This document shows positions 21,211-32,130 of a stretch of 64,000 bases of DNA, in pieces; position 1 is the stretch's first letter, and every line of letters starts with the position of its first letter. Under the pieces are notes generated by a model. That model saw only the letters and a list, made by a program, of their open reading frames with translations, made no database searches and had not been told where the DNA came from. Source of the DNA: Tolypocladium sp. Sup5 PDA-1 (lineage: Eukaryota; Ascomycota; Sordariomycetes; Hypocreales; Ophiocordycipitaceae); NCBI GenBank assembly GCA_000750105.3, contig JPHH03000010.1, positions 124,001-188,000 on the forward strand, given 5' to 3'. The translations under genes and the position numbers were made by a program.

Positions 21211-22419
21211 CACGTCGGCGCTGTCGAGCCCGGCGCTTGTCGTCGCGACAGTGCGTGCACTTACTCTAGCCCATCCAAGGGAAAATATCGTCGGGCCCCT
21301 TGCGTTCATTGCTTTTCGGTGTTTTATACCCAGTTTACAGTGGAATAAAGTATTTTACGTCAAGTAGAGTGTGCTGGTCCATGTGAGGCGCTCTCCATTG
21401 AGGGGGGCTCCCTCATTGTCACTACCTGCGTCTCCAGCCATTGGGACGTGCGCGGCAGCGTTTGACCCCGACCCCGACCCCGTTTAGCAGTCATGGGATA
21501 ACTCTGGCGTCTTTGAAGAGATTTCACACCAGCTGCCTGGCAGACGTTCGAGGCCGAGAGAGACCTTCCGGCCACCGACGCTTCTTCTGCTAAGCTGTCT
21601 TCCCATATCCTGTGATTCGTCCCTCTTGATGACTTGGACCTTTCAGGCGATGATTTCTAACCGATGTGTCACGAAATACACCATGGTCATCTGGAATCTT
21701 CAACCGATACCGCCGGCTGGTGGGTGGCAGTCGGACCGCCACTGCCGCGCACACGGTTGTTCCTGGTGGGATAATGGCTGGGGTGTGTTACGACTTCGTC
21801 GATGGCTTTGAGCCTTTGTCCGACCAAGCTTAGAGCGAACACGAAAGGGGAACACACACAAATGTGGAACCGTGTCCTCGAATTCTCCTCGCTAGCTGAA
21901 TTATTTGCATGAGCTTTCTGAAGCTCTCTGTCTGTTTGAGATGCGAGAGAAGCGGTCCCAGATGAACCCCCAATAACGGTGTGGTGTCCAAGCGCTGACG
22001 TTTCTGTTTGACATACTTGCACCTTTGACCTCCACCGTAGCTCAACTTCATCTTCGAAAGGCCAAGTCGAGCTTCTTCATTTCCCATCCTCCCAGTGCAA
22101 AGCAGAGTGATGGATATGGTAGCATGAATACAGTGATTTTTTGTTCGTGAAATCATGCCGATACTAAGAGTAACATATAGATCTTGGACGTTCGGTCAGT
22201 GGTGCAGCATCCCTGGCAGGAGGGATGAAAGCTGTCAGATGTGTCCAGGAGAGAACATATGCATGTCGTTTCTATACGGAAATTATGGGTGAAATGTGCC
22301 GAGAAAAGAAGACCCGTAAGGCAATGTCCACATGATTTGGAATGCTCCAAGGCAGTCCCCTAGTAGTCGTTCTCATTCAGTTCACGATGATTCCCATTTA
22401 TATTTTTTAGAATTCGTAA
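21211..22419. other. intergenic, no gene recognised
   Basis: Short frames on both strands, no domain recognised. A short tandem CGACCC repeat lies at about 21466-21482. Confidence 0.4.
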
Positions 22420-24123
22420 CTAAGGAAGTCCCAGCGCCGCCTGCAACGCTGCCAAGCCACTGAACAAATCGTTATCATGGTATCGTCTCGCGACAACCTG
22501 AAGATTGATCGGCGCACCCTCAAAGTCTCCCTCTTGCCACAATTGCCTGACACGCTTGCATTCCTCACTAAGGGACTCGCTCGACCCATAACTCTCCGCC
22601 CCCTTTGCCAGAGCCTTTACGGGAGTAGGAACCACAACACCGGGGCAGTCCACGTAGTTGAAGAAGGCGGTGTAGTTCCAATACCAGGCGGTTTCGTGAG
22701 CACACGCAGGACCGACAAACGACGGACAGATGACCAAGTCAACGTCCTGAGTTTCCCAGTGCTGGGAGAAGTTGCATCGGAATTCATCACGATCCAGGCG
22801 TTGCTGGAGGACACCAGACGAATCAAGTGCAGGGCGTTGAGAAGCGTCCGCTAGAATCCATTCCGTCAGGGGAAGCACCGGTTCTCCCGCTTCAGCAAGC
22901 AGCTGCCGAGCATGTTTGCCGCCATCTGGCCAGTAGGCTAGCCGTATATTCTTGACGGCCTGGGCGGCTTGGTACGGCTCAAACGACTTGACCTGAATTC
23001 CTGGTGTCTGCTCCAGGCGGGATCGTGCCCACTCCAGAGCTCGTGTAACAGGGGGCTGGGGCATTATGGCACCGTCGTGCATCATGAACCCAACCTTCAG
23101 CGGAGACGAGTTTGCGCGCGCCGCTGAAGCCAAGCCTGTCCAAGGAATCGGAATGACGCGAGGATCCTCCAAGTACGGCTTTGCAGACGACATGAGCGAC
23201 ATGAAGAGGTCCATGTCGCGCAGTGACGTGCACATGGGGCCCGTAGAACACAGAATGTTCAGCTCCGCGGCGAATCCGCCAGGGAGGAAATCCTTCATGG
23301 GAAGCACGTAACTTGTCGGCTTGAAGCCGTAGATGCCGCAGAAGGCAGCAGGGCCGCGGACGCTGCCACCAATGTCCGTGCCCACGCCGAGTACAGAGCC
23401 CCGGAGGGCGACGAGAGCCGCTTCGCCTCCCGTGGAGCCGCCTGCCGAGAGGTTGATGTTGTGCGGGTTGAGGACGCGGCCGAACAGAGATGTGCTCTCG
23501 AGATGCATAATGGCCTGCGGCTGGTTTGTCTTGCAGTAGAAAACAGCGCCGGCCTTTCGCAAGATGGTGACCATTTGGCAGTCGGACTGGTCCTTCTTCA
23601 CAGTACTCAGATAGCCGACATTGCTCCAGTGCCCGGCGATGGGAATGTGTGCTTTGATGCTGACGGGGACGCCGTGCAGTGGGCCGACCGTCTTCCCCGT
23701 GGAGGCGAGATGGGCATCGAGGGCCTTGGCCTGCTCGATGGCTTCATCCATGAACCACTCGGTGAGGCAGGCAGTGAGCTGATGGGCGATGATGGCCCGT
23801 TTTGCGAAAGCCGTGGCGACCGCAACAGCGGTAAACTGCCCCGAGGCGATGGCCTCTGCCAGTGCATAGGCGTCGTACTTTTCTGTAATCTCCAGGTCCA
23901 GGGCGGAGAGAAGTCCGCACTCGCCAGGGATGCTTGTGACGTTCTTGGGGGGCGTTTGTATCGTGGACGGCGGCAGATGGAGTTCATCGGGCACCGCAGC
24001 CGCAAACTCTTGGAGGATGGCGTCCCGGGCGGCTTCGTACGCGGCTGAGCCGGGAGGCACCGGCACCGGCTGGATGACGGGAAGGGTTTTGGACGACATG
24101 GCGGTGGCGTTGTGGTGCTCCAA
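22420..24123 (-). CDS. amidase (amidase signature family)
   Basis: Single open frame of 567 codons. A second ATG eight codons in (24099) is an equally plausible start. The Ser-cisSer-Lys triad is complete: K157 in PVSIKAH, S230 in LSAGGSTGGE and S254 in GTDIGGSVRGP. The glycine/serine-rich amidase signature spans residues 226-258. Length and arrangement match fungal acetamidase-like (AmdS-type) enzymes that hydrolyse small or aromatic amides to acid and ammonia. No signal peptide, so cytosolic. It is divergent from an MFS transporter over an 829-bp region with four HGATAR sites, suggesting nitrogen control and a transport-plus-hydrolysis pair. The exact amide substrate cannot be told. Confidence 0.92.
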   Translation of the reverse strand: MEHHNATAMSSKTLPVIQPVPVPPGSAAYEAARDAILQEFAAAVPDELHLPPSTIQTPPKNVTSIPGECGLLSALDLEITEKYDAYALAEAIASGQFTAVAVATAFAKRAIIAHQLTACLTEWFMDEAIEQAKALDAHLASTGKTVGPLHGVPVSIKAHIPIAGHWSNVGYLSTVKKDQSDCQMVTILRKAGAVFYCKTNQPQAIMHLESTSLFGRVLNPHNINLSAGGSTGGEAALVALRGSVLGVGTDIGGSVRGPAAFCGIYGFKPTSYVLPMKDFLPGGFAAELNILCSTGPMCTSLRDMDLFMSLMSSAKPYLEDPRVIPIPWTGLASAARANSSPLKVGFMMHDGAIMPQPPVTRALEWARSRLEQTPGIQVKSFEPYQAAQAVKNIRLAYWPDGGKHARQLLAEAGEPVLPLTEWILADASQRPALDSSGVLQQRLDRDEFRCNFSQHWETQDVDLVICPSFVGPACAHETAWYWNYTAFFNYVDCPGVVVPTPVKALAKGAESYGSSESLSEECKRVRQLWQEGDFEGAPINLQVVARRYHDNDLFSGLAALQAALGLP

Positions 24124-24952
24124 CAGTGTAAGTCGGTATTATCTTGTGAATGGTAGGTTTTAGGTTGCAATGATTTTCAGAATGGCAGTTTGCAAGTTGC
24201 AATCATGTCGCGAATGGCACTTCTCAAGTTGGAAGAGATAGGCGCAGCAGAGTTCATGTTGTTATCCGTACCTCCGTCGGTTGCCTCCCTTTATGGGAGC
24301 TCCATGTCCAGATACGAGGTTCCCCGAAGGACTCCATCTCGACGGGCTTGGGCCCCTTGTTTCAGCGGGGCCTCGTGGACTAGTGGGCGTTTTGGGCAAA
24401 GCTTATTATGTACCCCGCAATCTTCATCCACGCCAGTTCATGCTATCGCTCCACTAGGAGCGGGCCATGGGAAGCCGTTTAAGCTTCAACACCGGGACCT
24501 CAACTGGGCCGACAATCTTGTGGCTGATAGTCGATTGTTCCGCAAGGCCAACCACAGTCGTTACCGCGCTGTCGGCCGTGGCAGACCTCGAGCTGCGGCC
24601 CGATGTAAGCGAGGCAGTGCGGCAGAATGCATCCGGACTTGCTCCTCCGCCATCGGTGCGCCGCGGCTCCGGCCCTCGGTGCGCCGTACGAGGTTTCGGC
24701 ATTGGCACGGAATCCAATAGTTTAAGATAAAGCCCAGCCACCTCGTGGCAGCGATCTCCGTTCGACCGATAAACCTCTTGCCTGGCCGTGTTGATGGTGA
24801 CTCTCGGGATTGGGAGAAGTCGATGTTGACGTCTATTTGATGCGCGGGCTGCCGCCGCCTGTTTACGCTGGCTGCATCAAGTCTACCGTCACCCCAGACA
24901 CTTCATCTTGTAAACTTCTGAACTTCAAACTTCGTCGCCATACATCCGGCTA
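24124..24952. promoter_or_regulatory. bidirectional amidase / MFS region with GATA sites
   Basis: Contains four HGATAR sites that an AreA-type GATA factor could use: AGATAG 24236-24241, TGATAG 24525-24530, AGATAA 24725-24730 and CGATAA 24767-24772. No convincing coding frame. Confidence 0.4.
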
Positions 24953-26545
24953 ATGGCTCCCGCGACACACGCACCCCCGGACGACGTTCCGGGCACCATT
25001 CTGCTGTGGGATGCCGCCCACTCCGACAATGCTGGCGGGACCCGTGGCGAGGTTGTTCTTCAACCGCAGCCGAGCTCCGACCCGGAAGACCCTCTCAACT
25101 GGTCCAAGCCGCGGAAGCTGCGCGCCATCGGCATGGTGTACCTCTACGTCCTGGCCGTCGGCATCTGCACCACGGTCCAGTACTCGGTGTTGACGCCGAT
25201 CTCGAAGGAACAAGGCGTCGAGGTCGGCCAGCTCAATCTCGGCACGGGACTGATGTTCCTCTTCCTTGGGTGGGGAACTCTCATTTGGCAGCCCATTGCC
25301 TTGACGTATGGCCGTCGAGGAGTCTATCTTATCTCGCTGGTCCTCTGCATCCCGCCCGTTGTGTGGACCGCCTTCTCCCGTGGAGCCAGCCAGTGGTACG
25401 CCCACCGCATCCTCATCGGCATCATTGCGGCCCCGATCGAATCACTGCCGGAGATGTCGGTTCCGGACCTGTTTTTCGCCCACGAGCGCGGCGCGTACAT
25501 GGCGTTTTACACCTTCATGCTCTTCGGGTCCAACTTTCTCGCGCCTCTGCTGGCCGGATTCATCAACGATGGTGCTGGCTGGCAATGGGTCATGCACTTT
25601 GCCACTATCCTACTGGTCGTCTCTGCGGTCATCATCTTCTTCTTCATGGAGGAGACGATATACTTTCGATCCGTCACCGAAGGGGGTGTCCAGATCAGAG
25701 ACGACAAGACTGCAGGACAGGAGGTGGAACAGGTCGACACGCCAGCGCCGGTTGCTAAGAAGCCACTCCGCCAGAGGCTCGCCCTGATAACGTCCAGCCC
25801 CGGCAGACCTTCAGGACGGCAGGCTGTGGAAATGGTTCCGCGAGTCTTTAAGATTCTATACTGGTTCCCGAATATTGTATGGGCCGGTCTGCTCTACGGA
25901 GTGAACCTGGCCTGGTACAGCGTTGTCAACGCCACCATGTCGAGCATTCTGGGCAGTCAACCATACAACTTCCCCCCGGCCATGGTTGGGCTGTCGTACG
26001 CTTCACCCCTAGCCTTTGCCGCCGTCGCCTCGTTCTGGTCGGGCTGGTTTGCGGACGCGGTCGCGCTCTGGATGGCCCGGCGCAACAACGGTGTCAGAGA
26101 GCCGGAACACCGCCTCTGGGCGCTCACCTTGTCTGCTCTGCTCTCTTCCGTCGGCTTGATCATGTGGGGTGTCGGAGCCAGCCGCGGCTTGCACTTTATG
26201 GTGTTGATCTTTGGCATTGGCCTCAATACCTTTGGTGTTGTCTGCGGTGGCGCCATTGCGCTGGCATATACCGTTGATTGCTTCAAAGAAATTGCTGGCG
26301 AATCCCTCATTGCGGTTATCATCATCCGAAACACTCTTGGGTTTGCCTTCAACTATGCCATCAACCCATGGATTGACAGCCTCGGCCTCCAGAATTGTTT
26401 CATCTCTGTAGCGGCCATCTCCTTTATTTCTACTTCGAGTTTCATTGTCATGATTCTATGGGGAAAGAGAGGTCGTCAGTTCTCGGCGGGGAGATATTGG
26501 TCTTATGTCTCGAGGAGTCAGCGACAGGTTTCTTACACAGACTAG
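24953..26545 (+). CDS. MFS transporter
   Basis: Intronless frame of 530 codons. It opens with the SSDPEDPLNWSKPRKL motif before TM1 and has about twelve membrane segments. LTYGRRGVYLISLVL is the loop 2-3 signature. A charged central loop (about residues 235-275) precedes the second half, which begins at WYSVVNATMSSILG. Family: fungal DHA1-like transporters, plasma membrane, cargo unknown. The head-to-head position with the amidase suggests it moves the amide or its product. Similar in plan to the transporter at 8173-10085, but intronless and divergent in sequence. Confidence 0.9.
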   Translation: MAPATHAPPDDVPGTILLWDAAHSDNAGGTRGEVVLQPQPSSDPEDPLNWSKPRKLRAIGMVYLYVLAVGICTTVQYSVLTPISKEQGVEVGQLNLGTGLMFLFLGWGTLIWQPIALTYGRRGVYLISLVLCIPPVVWTAFSRGASQWYAHRILIGIIAAPIESLPEMSVPDLFFAHERGAYMAFYTFMLFGSNFLAPLLAGFINDGAGWQWVMHFATILLVVSAVIIFFFMEETIYFRSVTEGGVQIRDDKTAGQEVEQVDTPAPVAKKPLRQRLALITSSPGRPSGRQAVEMVPRVFKILYWFPNIVWAGLLYGVNLAWYSVVNATMSSILGSQPYNFPPAMVGLSYASPLAFAAVASFWSGWFADAVALWMARRNNGVREPEHRLWALTLSALLSSVGLIMWGVGASRGLHFMVLIFGIGLNTFGVVCGGAIALAYTVDCFKEIAGESLIAVIIIRNTLGFAFNYAINPWIDSLGLQNCFISVAAISFISTSSFIVMILWGKRGRQFSAGRYWSYVSRSQRQVSYTD

Positions 26546-27089
26546 ATTCAATCAAGCCACTCCAAGTTATGACTCTGCTCCAAGGCAGCAATGCCAAGTC
26601 TCCCTTCTAGTGTGCGACGACTCTAACCTTATATTGCTCCATACTTCCCCTATTCCTTGCAATTCCTTGCAGTTCCTGGCGTTTCTCGCTAGTCCTGCCA
26701 TTCCTGGCTCTTCCCATCTATTCCTTCGAGCTACACCGAGATTCTACAAAGGCTAATATATTACAAGTTACCTCTCAGAACGCGACTTCTTGCTGGCCAA
26801 GGTACCTTACAGTACATTATAACCCTTTCAAAGTATAAAGCTAGCGCCCCTGCACACTGGAAGAGATGACTAGCCTTTCTGGCCGTCTGCAATTGCCTTG
26901 CCGCACGAAAAACCTATTCTAGCAAACAGACTCAAGGGGGCTGCACTACAAAACTTAGACTCGAGATGCAGCGGCCACGAGATGTCAGGTATAAATACTT
27001 CGTAGGACCGCGTGAAAATTCCCCATCACCTGTAAAATCCTGGAATATCCTGTTACCCCCGATACGGCGTCAAAACGACCCATTCGACA
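26546..27089. other. intergenic
   Basis: Includes a short pyrimidine-rich stretch with repeated ATTCCTTGCA/ATTCCTGG units (about 26650-26720). No gene recognised. Confidence 0.4.
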
Positions 27090-28217
27090 ATGCAGGCCTT
27101 CAGAGCAGCACTTGGCCCTCTCTGGAGCGGAATTGCCTGGGCCACAACGGCAGTCCGACGGCGGCCTCCAAGGGCACAGCAAAACACGGACTGTTTGGTG
27201 CTTCAGCTGCCTCCAGAGCTGCTCCTCCTGATTTCGGAACAGCTTCCCCCTCACGGCCGCGCCCTTTTCTCCCAAACCTGCCTTGATCTTCAGGCAGTCC
27301 TTCATCACCACCGCGGCGCGGCAGCGCATCTCTCCTACAAGGAGCACATGGAGTACCTGGCCGGCATCGCCTACGACCACCCGACCAAGTGGGTGTGCGG
27401 GGATTGCGTGACGCTCCACGACTTTGCTGAGCGCGACACTCCCACGCAGCCGTGGCGCACTTCTTGCCCTTTCGGATGGCCACGGCTGCAAGATTGCTTC
27501 AACTTTATCAGATCTCCCGGGTATTTGCTCCACGATCGCCATTTGCAAATCTCTCTCAAGCACGTCCGGATAGGTGCAGGCAACACAAGGCACCGGGAAT
27601 ACGTTGAGAGAATACTGGCCCCCTTCGATACCGACTTCACCATCGAGAAGGGCAGGCAAAACGTGTTGCGAGCCCACTACTGGGTCTATCCAAAGATTGT
27701 TGACGGAAGATTTCTCCTCTTATCCATCTGGCGCTACGAAATGGACTATGAGATGGTGTCGCATGATGCCATGGGCCAACTCGGCATCTGCAGACACCAG
27801 AGCTGGACTACCTATGATTTCAACTCTCTTGACCATCACCGCTACGGTAGTAAGAGTCACCGCTACACGGGAAAGCGATATGGCTTGATGCCACACGTGG
27901 CTTTGAGCGACGCTCGCAGAGAAGCTCTGTTGACGCCGGGCGTCCCAGTACACGGCTTCTGCCCCTGGTGTGCCACGGACTTCTCCATGCGGGCGACCCC
28001 TGAGGCCGCCATCCTGTGGGCCTGGCACGATCTGGGACCAGAAGGCTCCTGCACGCAGCGTGCCTGGGGGGCATTCGCTAACGAGCGTTGTGGCAACAAT
28101 GGCTGCATAATACACGGCCGAGAATACGGCGCCAACGGCCGTGGTACCGGACCAGAAGTCATCATTTCCCAAAAGCCTGGCGGTGTTCGGATACTGTACG
28201 AGCGGGACACGTGCTAG
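27090..28217 (+). CDS. F-box domain protein
   Basis: Single frame, 375 residues. LVLQLPPELLLLISEQLPPH at about residues 37-56, followed by ALFSQTCLDLQ, is a clear F-box. The remainder has scattered CxxC pairs (VCGDCVTLHD and GFCPWCATDF), as in many fungal F-box proteins whose C-terminal part varies. The role is probably a substrate adaptor of an SCF ubiquitin ligase through Skp1 binding; the target is unknown. These genes are numerous and fast-evolving in filamentous fungi. No intron needed. Confidence 0.82.
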   Translation: MQAFRAALGPLWSGIAWATTAVRRRPPRAQQNTDCLVLQLPPELLLLISEQLPPHGRALFSQTCLDLQAVLHHHRGAAAHLSYKEHMEYLAGIAYDHPTKWVCGDCVTLHDFAERDTPTQPWRTSCPFGWPRLQDCFNFIRSPGYLLHDRHLQISLKHVRIGAGNTRHREYVERILAPFDTDFTIEKGRQNVLRAHYWVYPKIVDGRFLLLSIWRYEMDYEMVSHDAMGQLGICRHQSWTTYDFNSLDHHRYGSKSHRYTGKRYGLMPHVALSDARREALLTPGVPVHGFCPWCATDFSMRATPEAAILWAWHDLGPEGSCTQRAWGAFANERCGNNGCIIHGREYGANGRGTGPEVIISQKPGGVRILYERDTC

Positions 28218-28924
28218 AGTGTGGGTTGAACTGAGGCGCCATCCCACGGCCTTGACGCCCATGTTGATGAGACCGTGGTGGGCAGGACCTTGGGCATTGG
28301 AGCAAGGAGAAGGGCCTCGCAGGCTGTTGTTTGGGAGATGAGGATGAGGGTAGAACGGAAACAGGACGCAAAATGGCAAACAAGGCAAAGGGTTGAACTG
28401 GAAGGGGCGCTGTGGGTGTTCAACAGGCGAAAAGCTTGGCTCTGGTGGTGGTGATGGTTGAACAAAGTACGGACTACGGATGGAGTGCATGTAAAAATTG
28501 ACGCCCAGGTTCTCAATCCTCGGCCAAATTAACGTTAATCATTCTCACCATGCCGTTGGCGGAAGACATGAGGCGTCAGGTCGGAGGTAAATCCCCCGCC
28601 TCATTACCCCGGAGAATACGCACGTGGCCATCTAGAATGTCAAGCCCTGTGGCGTCCCACTGCATCATCGAGACCGTGACGAAACCATCGTGGTTTGTGC
28701 CAAGTCGTTTGTCAGCCGCATGGGGAGCTGAAAGCCGCCCCATCTAAACCATCCAAGACGTTCTGTGACGGTCATGGCCGCATGATTAGCAATCATGCTT
28801 TGAGGTTGCGACGATGCATCGAGCAAAATAAAGTATAGAGACATCCAAACCTCGACTCTGAACTACTGCAATCCAGCCCACTCATCCGCACCATCACCGC
28901 CCACGATCGCACCACACCCTCACC
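28218..28924. other. intergenic
   Basis: No convincing gene. It contains the promoter of the metallo-beta-lactamase-fold gene at its right end. Confidence 0.4.
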
Positions 28925-29854
28925 ATGGCCTTCACACCGGAGCCGTACGACCCCAGCGCCATCGCCGACTGGCTCGTCTGCAAAGCCTGCGGCACGCAGT
29001 TCCCCACGGCGGACCGCAGCGCCGTCAAGACGTGCCACGTCTGCGACGACCCGCGGCAGTACGTCCCGCCCTCGGGCCAGGCGTTTACGACGCTCGCGGA
29101 GCTGCAGGAGGCGCACCGCAACGAGTTCACGACGTACGCGCCCGACCCGCGGCTGACGTTCATCGCCACGGCGCCCAGGTTTGCCATCGGGGAGCGGGCG
29201 GTCCTGATTCGCACGCCCACGGGGAATGTCCTCTGGGACTGTATCACGCTGCTGGATGAGGAGACGATTGCGCGGATCAATGAGCTCGGCGGGTTGAAGG
29301 CTATTGTTATTAGCCATCCGCACTACTACACGACGCATGTGCAGTGGGCGCGCGCGTTCAAGTGCCCCGTGTACATTGCCGCTGAGGATAAGTCCTGGAC
29401 GACCATGGACTCGGCGCACCAGGTCCTCCTCACGAACACGGAGACGGACGTTGAAGGCACCGGCGCGCTGGCCATCAAGCTCGGCGGGCACTTCCCCGGC
29501 TCACTCGTCCTCCTCTTCGACGGGCGGCTCTTCATCGCCGACACGCTCGTCACGACGCCGGCCGGGCTGGGAAAGTGGCACGTCGACGGCACGGGCGCGG
29601 CGCGGGAGAAGCCGCCCGGCCTAAACACCTTCTCGTTCCTATGGAGCATACCGAACGCGATCCCGCTGAGCGTGGACGAGCTGGCGCGCATGTGGGGGAT
29701 CCTAAAGGCGTACGGCTTCGAGGCGACGCATGGGGCGTTTCAGGGGCTGGATATCGAGGATGGGCTGATGAAGCAGCGGGTGCTGGATAGCATGCAGATC
29801 CAGACGAGGTATATGGGGTATGAGAAGCATGCGTTTATGAGCGAGGTGCTGTGA
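28925..29854 (+). CDS. metallo-beta-lactamase-fold protein with N-terminal zinc ribbon
   Basis: Intronless, 309 residues. The N-terminus has a CxxC...CxxC ribbon (C19, C22, C37, C40). The MBL fold follows: beta strands FIATAPRF and AVLIRTPTGNVLWDC, then the metal motif region AIVISHPHYYTTHVQW. Here the canonical HxHxDH is replaced by H131-P-H133-Y-Y-T-T-H138. GGHFPGS (H189) and DGRLFIADTL supply further candidate ligands. The gene is very GC-rich, with many GC-ending codons. A hydrolase or oxidoreductase role is typical of the fold, but the altered first motif makes metal content uncertain. Cytosolic. Confidence 0.84.
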   Translation: MAFTPEPYDPSAIADWLVCKACGTQFPTADRSAVKTCHVCDDPRQYVPPSGQAFTTLAELQEAHRNEFTTYAPDPRLTFIATAPRFAIGERAVLIRTPTGNVLWDCITLLDEETIARINELGGLKAIVISHPHYYTTHVQWARAFKCPVYIAAEDKSWTTMDSAHQVLLTNTETDVEGTGALAIKLGGHFPGSLVLLFDGRLFIADTLVTTPAGLGKWHVDGTGAAREKPPGLNTFSFLWSIPNAIPLSVDELARMWGILKAYGFEATHGAFQGLDIEDGLMKQRVLDSMQIQTRYMGYEKHAFMSEVL

Positions 29855-30049
29855 ACGATGAGGAAGTGGTAAAGGCTTGTATTCGAGAAACGCCGTAATG
29901 CTAAATCTTGCGATATTGCATGGAGTCTCAGTGAGAGTTGAAATACACGCTCCTGACCGCTGCGACATGAGAGAGAAGATGTGAAATTATGCTGGCCAAG
30001 TGCTCCATCGTCTATTCTAACAGTACAGGGAATTAAAGGGGAAATAATA
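29855..30049. other. short convergent intergenic spacer
   Basis: 195 bp between two convergent stop codons. Too short to hold more than overlapping 3' untranslated regions. Confidence 0.5.
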
Positions 30050-31084
30050 TCACGCCTTGGCGTTGCGCTCAAACGACTGCATCGTCTCCTCCGGGATGAG
30101 CTGCGACAGGATATCCCCCAGGTGCCGCGCGAGCGTGAAATGGTTATCGTCGTACTCGCGCAGGTGGCAGTGCGGCAGATGCTCCGCCATGTACCGGATC
30201 ATGCCCACCGGGGCGTTCACGTCGCGTATCCCGTGCCACACCTGGACCTTGTCGTAGGTCACGTCCTCGAAGTTGAAGCCCCAGTCGTTGGTCAGCAGGA
30301 GAGCTTCCTGTACGCAGGCGTCGGCGCCTTGAACGAAGCCCGAAAAGGCCATTTCCAGCAGCTGCTGCATCTCTTTCCTTGCCGCTTCGCTGTCTCGGGG
30401 CTTTGACTCGTCTTGTGGCATCACCCTCTTCTCAAGCATCCTCAGTCCGGGGCCGGTGCTGAGGGCGCCCTTGGCCATGCGCACGAGCAGATCCGTTACT
30501 GCCACCACGCCTCCGGGCCATATCGTCGCGGCCCGGTGAATGAACTTTGCGGACAGGAGCACGTCGCGCGTGCCGCCCTTCCACGGCGAGGCGCTGGCCA
30601 TCATGCCAACCGCGGACATCATGTCCTGGGGCAGCGCGTGGGCACACGCCAGGGCATACGGACCACCGCCCGAGCCGCCGAGGACCGCGAACCGGCGCAG
30701 GCCGAGATGTGACGTGAGGGCCTTGATGTCAGCAGGCCAGTCCGTGATGCGCCGGTTGGGTTGAAACGTCGAGAGCCCGTAACCAGGCCGATCAGGCGCG
30801 ATGACTCGCAGGTTGCGCTGTCGGGCGAACGCGTCCAGGCCCCGCGCCTCGACGCGCGACCCCGGGAAGCCATGGAAGAAGAAGAGGGGATAGCCAGCCT
30901 CAGCGCCCAGCTCCGCGAAGCCCAGGTCGCGCCCGTCGGGGAGCCGCAACGTCAGGTCGAAGCGCGAGCTGTCGGAGCTGGTGCTAGTGCTGGCGCGCCT
31001 GCATTGTCCTGGCGGAGGATTCTGGCGCGCCGCCGCTGCGACGAACCGCAGGCGTGGTGTTGCCGCTGACGTGAACCGTTTCAT
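30050..31084 (-). CDS. alpha/beta hydrolase, possibly mitochondrial
   Basis: The frame is open to 31264, but the ATG at 31084 begins a good mitochondrial-type presequence (MKFTS-like start MKRFTSAATPRLRF, rich in R, A and S, no acids). I therefore prefer it: 344 residues. Oxyanion region FFHGFPGSRVEA, nucleophile elbow VLGGSGGGPYALA (serine at residue 138 of this model), acid in WHGIRDVNAP and histidine in DDNHFTLA give a complete triad. Length and layout are as in proline-iminopeptidase/epoxide-hydrolase-like fungal hydrolases with a helical cap. The substrate is unknown. It converges with the metallo-beta-lactamase-fold gene. Confidence 0.86.
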   Translation of the reverse strand: MKRFTSAATPRLRFVAAAARQNPPPGQCRRASTSTSSDSSRFDLTLRLPDGRDLGFAELGAEAGYPLFFFHGFPGSRVEARGLDAFARQRNLRVIAPDRPGYGLSTFQPNRRITDWPADIKALTSHLGLRRFAVLGGSGGGPYALACAHALPQDMMSAVGMMASASPWKGGTRDVLLSAKFIHRAATIWPGGVVAVTDLLVRMAKGALSTGPGLRMLEKRVMPQDESKPRDSEAARKEMQQLLEMAFSGFVQGADACVQEALLLTNDWGFNFEDVTYDKVQVWHGIRDVNAPVGMIRYMAEHLPHCHLREYDDNHFTLARHLGDILSQLIPEETMQSFERNAKA

Positions 31085-32130
31085 CTGTATTCGTACGCAG
31101 CGGAGCGCGGGAGGTGAGCGGCTGCGCAGGACGAGGGAATAACCGAGGGACGAGGAGTGTTGGTCGTGTCGAATTTGCACCCGAACTTGCTGTTGGCTTG
31201 AGACCCCCACTGTAGAGCACTGTTGTTGGACATGGCTCGGGGGATGAGTGACGTACTCCATCAATCCGTATAGCCGGTGATCAATGCGGCTTGGTTTGCG
31301 TCTGCAACAATACGGTAGCGAGTGACTCTATAAGCTTGACATTCAGTGAATTGCTGGGGATTGTTCGTGAATTCTGACGGCACACGGCGGCTATTGACAA
31401 ACAGCGTTGAATCGGCTTTCGGTGATTCATATGCCCGGTCAGTGGCTGCTGCCTGAGCCTGGAAGTACTTGAACTCCTCTCACCCCAACATTTGAACTCT
31501 TTTTCTCCAGCAGCATCATCTCAGTGTCCATGTCAGCAGGATACTCTTGCGTCTCATATCGCAGAGACCTGCTTGGCCCTACGAATATTGCGGTGCCATG
31601 TGCTGGCCCTTGCATCTTGCGAATCATGCACACAAACCTGGAAGAGCTGTGAATCTTTCAAGGAGGAGCCCGTCTCCTGCACAGGGCGGTGATCCGTCTC
31701 CGCCAGCATGGTATGGTGCAACGCCCTTCTGTTCAGCATACAGCAAGCGCATATCGCTAACCGCCCGGCTCGATGTACAGCTGCTACCAACATGAACCGA
31801 CTTGACTGGATGGCCGCCGATTGAGTCTCAGGCAATCAAGGGTGGCCCCTCTGAAGAACATGACGCCGATATAGCGGGCCATCAACTCGATGCGACCCTC
31901 CCGTGCCTCCGGCTCTCCTGTATGGGACACCGAGGCGGACCGACAGACCTACCGTCCAACGAGAGCCGGCCAGGCTCGCGAAATGAAGGTCAAATTCGAC
32001 AGCTAGGAAGAGGGGAAAGCCGCCATTGCCAAGCCGACCATCAACTCCAACCCGGACATCTGACAGACGGTCGAATCAACCTCCGTCGTCTCGAGGTCGA
32101 CCTTGGGGGGGGATGACCAGACGAAGCAAG
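31085..32130. other. hydrolase promoter and degraded sequence
   Basis: The first part is the hydrolase leader. From about 31440 the frames are short and broken on both strands and lead into the relic block at 32.1 kb. No gene recognised. Confidence 0.4.
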
